From Brevundimonas sp. (GTDB lineage Bacteria > Pseudomonadota > Alphaproteobacteria > Caulobacterales > Caulobacteraceae): 10,082 nt of DNA. The stretch lies in assembly GCA_024711185.1 (NCBI GenBank), contig JANJTI010000220.1:1-10082 (forward strand). The letters are read 5' to 3'. Below the pieces are notes generated by a model that was given only the letters and a program-made list of their open reading frames with translations, did no database searches and was not told the DNA's origin. Positions 6,361-10,082 of the stretch are shown here, piece by piece. A program made the translations under genes and the position numbers. The stretch's first letter is position 1; the number at the start of each line of letters is the position of its first letter.

Positions 6361-6840
6361 CTAGCCCTCCAGCGTCAGCCGGGTCGGCGTGGCGGTGAAG
6401 GCGGAGAGGCGGCCGAGATAGCTCATGCCGAGGAGGGAGTGCGGCAGGCCGTGCTCGACGACCAGGGCGTCGACGTGGTCGACCCGGGCCCCGGCGACGG
6501 CGACCGTCTTCAGCCGCACCGGGGCGGCGCGGACCGGACCGGCGGCGGTGGCCAGGGTCGTCGAATAGGCCGGGGCTGACGGCTCGATGCCGAGGGCGGC
6601 GGCGTCGGCGCGGGTCAGGACCACCCGGCTGGCGCCGGTGTCGACCATCAGACGGACCGGCCGTCCGTCGATGCGCGCCTCGGCCCAGTAGTGGCCGTCG
6701 GCGGCGCGGGCCACCGCGGCCGGGGCCTCGGCCGCCTGGGCCGACCCGCGCAGGCCGCCCGTGTCCATCCACCACAGCACGCTGAGCGAGGAGGCGACGG
6801 CGAGCGAAAGGACGCCAACGGAGGACAGGTCGATGCGCAT
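6361..6840 (-). CDS. Membrane-anchored retropepsin-like aspartic protease (TIGR02281 type)
   Basis: A 159-residue single-domain clan AA aspartic protease. An N-terminal hydrophobic segment (about 7-25) serves as signal anchor, followed by an Ala-rich linker. GHYWAEARIDGRPVRLMVD (49-67) is the typical entry strand pair, and the catalytic motif is DTGAS at 67-71. The closing signature HSLLGMSYLGRLSAF is at 134-148. One DTG per chain means it must dimerise to form an active site, as in retroviral proteases. The domain should lie in the periplasm. Family members are common in alphaproteobacteria, and their substrates are mostly unknown. It follows the DUF1289 gene on the same strand after 60 bases and may be co-transcribed with it. 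No strong ribosome binding site stands before the ATG at 6840. Confidence 0.92.
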   Translation of the reverse strand: MRIDLSSVGVLSLAVASSLSVLWWMDTGGLRGSAQAAEAPAAVARAADGHYWAEARIDGRPVRLMVDTGASRVVLTRADAAALGIEPSAPAYSTTLATAAGPVRAAPVRLKTVAVAGARVDHVDALVVEHGLPHSLLGMSYLGRLSAFTATPTRLTLEG

Positions 6841-6900
6841 GCGCCGGGGTGTCGCACGGCCTCGGTTGGAATGCGGTGAAGGAGCGTGGTTGGGGGGAGG

Positions 6901-7104
6901 TTAACGGCGTGGGCGACGGGCGGCCCTGGCGGGCAGCTCCGCCATGATCGCCGCCCGTTCGGCGTCGGTGAGGCGGCTCCAGCCGCCGATCTCCTGCAGG
7001 GTGCGATGGCAGCCGAGGCACAGGCCGGTGGCGCCGTCGACGATGCAGACCTGGACGCAAGGCGTGGCGATGGACCGGGGCGGCTGTGGCGGATTTGATG
7101 ACAT
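6901..7104 (-). CDS. DUF1289 family small cysteine-rich protein
   Basis: A 67-residue protein with the DUF1289 core: PCVQVCIVDGATGLCLGCHR at 15-34, then TLQEIGGWSRLTDAERAAIM. The four cysteines (16, 20, 29, 32) form a CX3C...CX2C pattern that suggests a bound metal or iron-sulfur cluster. This is an inference from the pattern, since the family has no firmly assigned function. The W-x-x-L/M-x-x-x-E-R ending (GWSRLTDAER) is diagnostic. The C-terminus is a basic Arg/Ala tail. The ATG at 7104 gives the usual length. It is first in a likely two-gene unit with the aspartic protease and diverges from the 52-residue protein gene across a 153-base region. Confidence 0.93.
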   Translation of the reverse strand: MSSNPPQPPRSIATPCVQVCIVDGATGLCLGCHRTLQEIGGWSRLTDAERAAIMAELPARAARRPRR

Positions 7105-7192
7105 CGGTGCGAAATATGCTCCGGCAGCGGAACGAAAACTTGATTCCGGCGGTAGAATGGCCCAGGTTGAGGATGACGCGAAACGACTGAGA

Positions 7193-7265
7193 GGGTGAGA
7201 ACCCCTGCGAGCACGACGTGTCTCTTTTCATCGTTCAGCGAAAGGAGACATCGAGAGATGAACGA
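7193..7265 (+). promoter_or_regulatory. Structured 5' leader that can sequester the ribosome binding site and start codon
   Basis: TGTCTCTTTTC (7219-7229) pairs along 11 positions with GAAAGGAGACA (7240-7250), with a single U-G pair, burying the whole AAAGGAG ribosome binding site. Its 10-base loop contains TCGTTCA (7231-7237), which is perfectly complementary to TGAACGA (7259-7265), the bases covering the start codon of the 52-residue protein. The two pairings together make an H-type pseudoknot with connecting loops of 1, 2 and 8 bases. A smaller hairpin, GGGT-GAGA-ACCC with a GNRA-type loop, lies just upstream at 7193-7204. Four consecutive U's face the AAAG of the binding site, as in fourU thermometers. 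A TAGAAT at 7153-7158 could be a -10 element, but no matching -35 was found. Pairing is seen directly; a thermosensor or riboswitch role is inferred. Confidence 0.6.
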
Positions 7266-7416
7266 CAAGACCCGGAACCTCCAGCACGCCATGCTGTCCT
7301 TCGCCCTGTGGGGCGGCATGCTGGTGAACACGAAGCAGACGAACGGGGCGGGCGACCGCGTGGTCAGCCACCCGTCGAACTTCGAGCCGATCCGGCTGGA
7401 CAGGGCGCGCCGCTAG
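7258..7416 (+). CDS. Unrecognised 52-residue protein with its own leader and terminator
   Basis: An ATG at 7258 preceded by AAAGGAG (7241-7247, ten-base spacing) opens a 53-codon frame ending at TAG 7414-7416. A strong hairpin terminator follows 25 bases later, so the gene is a self-contained transcription unit. The protein begins MNDKTRNLQHAMLSFALWGG. It has a short hydrophobic stretch at about 12-23 (MLSFALWGGMLV), too short or marginal for a confident membrane span. A polar tail ends in Arg/Asp-rich IRLDRARR. No cysteines, HTH or known motif were seen, and I do not recognise it. The frame is open upstream to a GTG at 7195, but nothing resembling a ribosome binding site supports that start. 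It is probably real because signal, frame and terminator agree. Confidence 0.68.
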   Translation: MNDKTRNLQHAMLSFALWGGMLVNTKQTNGAGDRVVSHPSNFEPIRLDRARR

Positions 7417-7440
7417 GCCGCGCCGCCACGCCGACCGACG

Positions 7441-7466
7441 GAGCCCCGGCCGCAAGGCCGGGGTTT
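7441..7466 (+). terminator. Intrinsic terminator after the 52-residue protein gene
   Basis: Perfect 8-base stem CCCCGGCC (7444-7451) and GGCCGGGG (7456-7463) around a GCAA loop, followed by TTT. Flanking GAG/TTT can add G-U and A-U pairs. The T run is short, as is usual in such GC-rich genomes. It separates the small gene from the crotonase gene. Confidence 0.8.
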
Positions 7467-7493
7467 CGTGCTTCTGGAGACGCAATTGTCGTC

Positions 7494-7520
7494 GGCCCGG
7501 GGATGCGGCACTGTCGGGCC
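7494..7520 (+). other. Inverted repeat abutting the crotonase start codon
   Basis: GGCCCG (7494-7499) and CGGGCC (7515-7520) can form a 6-base stem with a 15-base loop, ending on the base just before the ATG at 7521. No Shine-Dalgarno sequence is present in front of this ATG. A hairpin at this point could influence initiation, but in DNA this GC-rich a 6-base repeat may be chance. Confidence 0.3.
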
Positions 7521-8315
7521 ATGACCCTGATCGTGCGCGAGCGGCGGGACGCCGTCGAAATCTGGACCCTCGACCGGGCCGAGCGGCTGAACGCCCTGCC
7601 CGACCCGCAGGACGGCGAGGCCTTCGCCGAAGCCTGCGCGGCGGTGAACGCCGACGCGGGTGTGCGCTGCGTGGTGCTGACCGGGGCGGGACGCGCCTTC
7701 TCGGCCGGCGGCGACATCAAGGCGATGCGCGACCGGCGCGACCTGTTCGAGGGCACCGGACCCGAGATCCGCGAGCGCTACCGCCGGGTCGTGCACCGCA
7801 TCGTGCGCTCGCTCTACGGTCTGGAGGTGCCGCTGATCGCCGCCGTGAACGGCGCGGCCATGGGGCTGGGCTGCGACATCGCCGGCCTGGCCGACATCCG
7901 CATCGCCGCCAGCGACGCCCGTTTCGGCGTGCCCTTCCTGCGGCTGGGCATCATCCCCGGCGACGGCGGCTCATGGCTGCTGCCGCGCAACATCGGCTAT
8001 GCGCGGGCGGCGGAGATGCTGTTCACCGGGGAGACCATCGACGCGGCCACGGCGGAACGCTGGGGGCTGGTCAACCATGTGGTCGCGCCCGAGGCGCTGA
8101 TGACCGAAACCCTGACCACCGCCGGCCGCGTGGCGGCGCACGGGCCGCAGGCGCTGCGGATGGCCAAGGCCCTGTTGCGCCAGGGTCGGGACATGAATTT
8201 CGACCAGATGCTGGAGATGTCGGCCGCCATGCAGGCGCTGGCGCACCTGACCGACGACCATGCCGAGGGCGTGGCGGCGGCGCTGGAGAAGCGACCGCCG
8301 CGGTTCGGAGCCTAG
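7521..8315 (+). CDS. Crotonase-superfamily (enoyl-CoA hydratase/isomerase) protein
   Basis: A 264-residue acyl-CoA enzyme. The oxyanion-hole segments are RAFSAGGDIKAM (58-69) and AVNGAAMGLGCDIAGLADIR (108-127), and IPGDGGSWLLPRNIGYARAAEML lies at about 145-167. The C-terminal helices (ALRMAKALLRQGRDM) match family length and order. In classical enoyl-CoA hydratase (rat numbering) Glu144 sits in GGGCE and Glu164 in QPE. Here these places hold Asp119 (GLGCD) and Phe139 (VPF). So although the CoA pocket is intact, simple hydration is doubtful. Isomerase, hydrolase, dehalogenase or decarboxylase activity is possible in this superfamily. The ATG at 7521 is chosen from where the homology-like sequence begins. 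The frame is open to 7218, but that upstream part overlaps the small gene and its terminator. The gene converges on the HlyD gene with 10 bases between stops. Confidence 0.92.
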   Translation: MTLIVRERRDAVEIWTLDRAERLNALPDPQDGEAFAEACAAVNADAGVRCVVLTGAGRAFSAGGDIKAMRDRRDLFEGTGPEIRERYRRVVHRIVRSLYGLEVPLIAAVNGAAMGLGCDIAGLADIRIAASDARFGVPFLRLGIIPGDGGSWLLPRNIGYARAAEMLFTGETIDAATAERWGLVNHVVAPEALMTETLTTAGRVAAHGPQALRMAKALLRQGRDMNFDQMLEMSAAMQALAHLTDDHAEGVAAALEKRPPRFGA

Positions 8316-8325
8316 GCCGCCCCGG

Positions 8326-9342
8326 TCAGCCCTGGCGGGTCGGCTGGCGCATGGCGCGGTTGGCCGGCACCCCGGCGGCGGCCTCGCGCGGCGCGCCGGC
8401 GGTCTCGCCCGGCTTCATGAACTTGACGAGCACCCGTTGGCCGATGAGCAGCGGGGCGTCGCCGGCGGCCACCACCACCTCGACCACGCGCTCGTCGGAG
8501 CGCTGCGACGGGTCGTCTGAAGCCAGCTTGCGGGCCCCGAACACGGCGGCGCGGCGCAGCACCGAGCCGACGTAGACCTTGGACGGATCGCCCTCCGGAG
8601 TGATCTCGACGGCCTGGCCGACGGTGACGTTGGGGATGTCGGACTCCACGATCTCGGCGCGGGCGATGCGCGGGGCGTCGGGCTCGAGGTCGAACATGTT
8701 GGACACGTTCAGCGTCGAGGCCCCGGCTCCGGGGTTGGCGTAGCGGCGCACGATACGGCCGTCGGCCGGGGCCCGGATGACGGTGAGCTCGACGTTGTAG
8801 GCGGCCTCGGCCATGCGGGCGCGGGCGGTCTGCACCGAGGCCTGTTGCGAGGACAGCCTCGCCTCGGCGGTGGCGATGGCGTCCCGGGCCTGGTCCAGCC
8901 GCTGGGCGGCGACGAAGTTGGTGTCGACCAGGCGCTGGAGTCGCTCGAACTCGCGGCGGGCGGTGGAGATGTCGACCTGGATCTGGCGCAGCTGGCTTTC
9001 CGCCTGCGCCACTTCGGCCCGGGCGCGCTGCAGGGCGAGGCGCGCCTCGTCGTCCTCCTGCCGGGCGAGGATCTGGCCGGCGACGACACGATCGCCCTCC
9101 TGCACCAGCACCTCGCGCACCACGCCGCCGCGGCGGGCCGCGATCTGGATGATGCCGCCCTCGATATCGACCTTGCCATTGGCCACGGCGGCATAAGGCG
9201 TCTCGACCTTCTGCGCCGCCGCCTTCTCGTCGGCCGCCTTCTTCTTCGCCGCGTTGCCGGACATGACGTTGAAGCCGACGACGAGCACCACGATCAGCAC
9301 GACGCCGATCCAGAGCCACTTGTTCTTCAGAAAGCCAGGCAT
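8326..9342 (-). CDS. HlyD/DevB-like periplasmic membrane-fusion protein of an ABC exporter
   Basis: A 338-residue adaptor that would link an inner-membrane ABC exporter to an outer-membrane channel. The N-terminal anchor is at 9-26 (WLWIGVVLIVVLVVGFNVM). The first half of the lipoyl-like domain is at about 56-95 (GGVVREVLVQEGDRVVAGQILA). A long alpha-hairpin coiled coil with many Ala/Gln/Arg heptads spans about 97-183. The second lipoyl half, ELTVIRAPADGRIVRRYANPG, is at about 185-205, followed by the beta-barrel domain (about 215-312). A Pro/Ala/Arg-rich tail (312-338) looks disordered. The ATG at 9342 begins the anchor; the longer open frame upstream overlaps the ATPase gene. It lies 26 bases after the ATPase stop, so the two form an operon, and the FtsX-like permease is expected further upstream, beyond the window. 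Confidence 0.92.
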   Translation of the reverse strand: MPGFLKNKWLWIGVVLIVVLVVGFNVMSGNAAKKKAADEKAAAQKVETPYAAVANGKVDIEGGIIQIAARRGGVVREVLVQEGDRVVAGQILARQEDDEARLALQRARAEVAQAESQLRQIQVDISTARREFERLQRLVDTNFVAAQRLDQARDAIATAEARLSSQQASVQTARARMAEAAYNVELTVIRAPADGRIVRRYANPGAGASTLNVSNMFDLEPDAPRIARAEIVESDIPNVTVGQAVEITPEGDPSKVYVGSVLRRAAVFGARKLASDDPSQRSDERVVEVVVAAGDAPLLIGQRVLVKFMKPGETAGAPREAAAGVPANRAMRQPTRQG

Positions 9343-9368
9343 GGTGTTCTCGGTCCCCGAAAGGCGGT

Positions 9369-10082
9369 TCAGTGGGACGCCAGGGTGGCGTCGGGGTTGG
9401 GCGTGCGGCGTTGATCGTCGATGATCACGCCGTCCTCGATGTGGATGACCCGGTCGGCCCAGGCCTCGAGGCGCGGGTCGTGCGTGACGCAGATGACGGC
9501 CGCGCCGTGTTCGGTGGCGGCGCGGCGGAGCAGACGGATCACCACCTGCCCGTTCTCGCCGTCCAGCGCCGAGGTCGGCTCGTCGGCGAACAGGATCTGC
9601 GGCTCCTTGGCCAGGGCGCGGGCGATGGCGACGCGCTGTTTCTCGCCGCCCGAGAGGGCGGACGGCCGCTGGTGCAGGCGGTGGCCGAGACCGACCTCCT
9701 CCAGCGCGATGGTCGCCTGCCGTTTGGCGTCCGCCTTCGACAGTCCCTGGAACTTCAGCACGACCTCGACCTGCTGCAGCGCCGACAGCGCCGGGAACAG
9801 GTTGAAGCCCTGGAAGATGAAGCCGCAGTGGTCGAGCCGGAACTTGTCGATGCGGCCGGAAGACAGTTTCCACAGATCGTCGACGTCGAGAGTGTCGACC
9901 CGGCCCGCCTCAGGCCGGAGCAGGCCGGACAGGGCCGCGATCAGGGTCGACTTGCCCGAGCCCGAGGGCCCCATGACCATGGTCAGATCGCCATGCCGCG
10001 CGTCGAAATCGACCTTCTTGAGCACCTCGACGAAGCTCTTGCCTGACTTGAAGCGCTTCACTAGGCCCTTGGCCTCGATGGC
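9369..10082 (-). CDS. ABC exporter ATPase, MacB/DevA/LolD-like (5' end cut by window edge)
   Basis: ATP-binding subunit for the exporter whose adaptor follows. The frame runs off the right edge: the last bases read AIEAKGLVKRF, so the GTG at 10061 is an internal valine rather than the start, and only a few N-terminal codons are missing. In the 238 residues present, Walker A is GPSGSGKST at 38-46, the Q-loop FIFQGFNLFP at 88-97, the ABC signature ALSGGEKQRVAIARAL at 142-157, Walker B ILFADEPTSALD at 163-174, and the H-loop CVTHD at 198-202. All catalytic residues are intact. The LFPALSALQQVEV region is typical of ATPases that pair with FtsX-like MacB or LolC/E permeases. With a DevB-like HlyD partner next door, a tripartite efflux or lipid/peptide export system is most likely. 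The substrate is unknown. Confidence 0.94.
   Translation of the reverse strand, partial: AIEAKGLVKRFKSGKSFVEVLKKVDFDARHGDLTMVMGPSGSGKSTLIAALSGLLRPEAGRVDTLDVDDLWKLSSGRIDKFRLDHCGFIFQGFNLFPALSALQQVEVVLKFQGLSKADAKRQATIALEEVGLGHRLHQRPSALSGGEKQRVAIARALAKEPQILFADEPTSALDGENGQVVIRLLRRAATEHGAAVICVTHDPRLEAWADRVIHIEDGVIIDDQRRTPNPDATLASH

Noticed and set aside
7129..7158. ECF-type promoter starting at GGAAC, or a TTGATT/TAGAAT promoter, for the 52-residue gene
   Set aside because: GGAAC lacks a matching GTT-type -10 at 16-17 bases, and TTGATT is only 7 bases from TAGAAT, so neither arrangement has valid spacing.
7218..7520. N-terminal extension of the crotonase frame to 7218
   Set aside because: The added 100 residues are Arg/Pro/Gly-rich, overlap the 52-residue gene in another frame and cross its terminator. 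Homologous sequence starts at 7521.

Overview
The window is about 70% GC and densely coding. Nearly every codon in most genes ends in G or C, and short intergenic gaps separate genes on both strands. Family content (a TIGR02281-type aspartic protease, a DUF1289 protein, an Xre/membrane-protein pair, an NRAMP-related transporter) and composition suggest an alphaproteobacterium, probably of the Caulobacter/Brevundimonas kind. That placement is an inference from familiarity, not from a search.

Layout. 1-860 (-): the body of an MscS-type mechanosensitive channel, cut by the left edge. 962-1489 (+): an O6-alkylguanine-DNA alkyltransferase, divergent from it. 1587-1663 (+): a tRNA-shaped gene (anticodon CTT, Lys) with all four stems intact but abnormal invariant positions. 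It is followed closely by a small protein gene (1689-1985) and a probable double GNAT-fold transferase (1988-3133), both using more A/T-ending codons than their neighbours. 3174-4466 (-): an NRAMP-related transporter. It diverges from a two-gene operon of a multi-pass membrane protein (4607-5290) and a small Xre repressor-like protein (5283-5492). Their shared intergenic region carries a TGTAACC palindrome plus a direct copy. 5533-6357 (+): a TauE/SafE permease. 6361-6840 and 6901-7104 (-): a membrane-anchored retropepsin-like protease and a DUF1289 protein. 7258-7416 (+): an unrecognised 52-residue protein with its own terminator and a 5' leader that can fold over the ribosome binding site and start codon. 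7521-8315 (+): a crotonase-superfamily enzyme. 8326-9342 and 9369-10082 (-): an HlyD-type membrane-fusion protein and the ATPase of a MacB/DevA/LolD-like ABC exporter, cut by the right edge.

How the parts relate. Most genes are ordinary chromosomal housekeeping or transport genes in short operons. The places that repay a second look are the aberrant tRNA with its small-protein/GNAT followers, the structured leader of the 52-residue protein, the palindromic operator before the Xre operon, and three enzymes or transporters (NRAMP relative, alkyltransferase, crotonase) that keep their fold signatures but have changed key residues. No CRISPR array, insertion sequence, integrase or phage gene was seen, and no stretch longer than about 155 bases lacks a gene or RNA feature.
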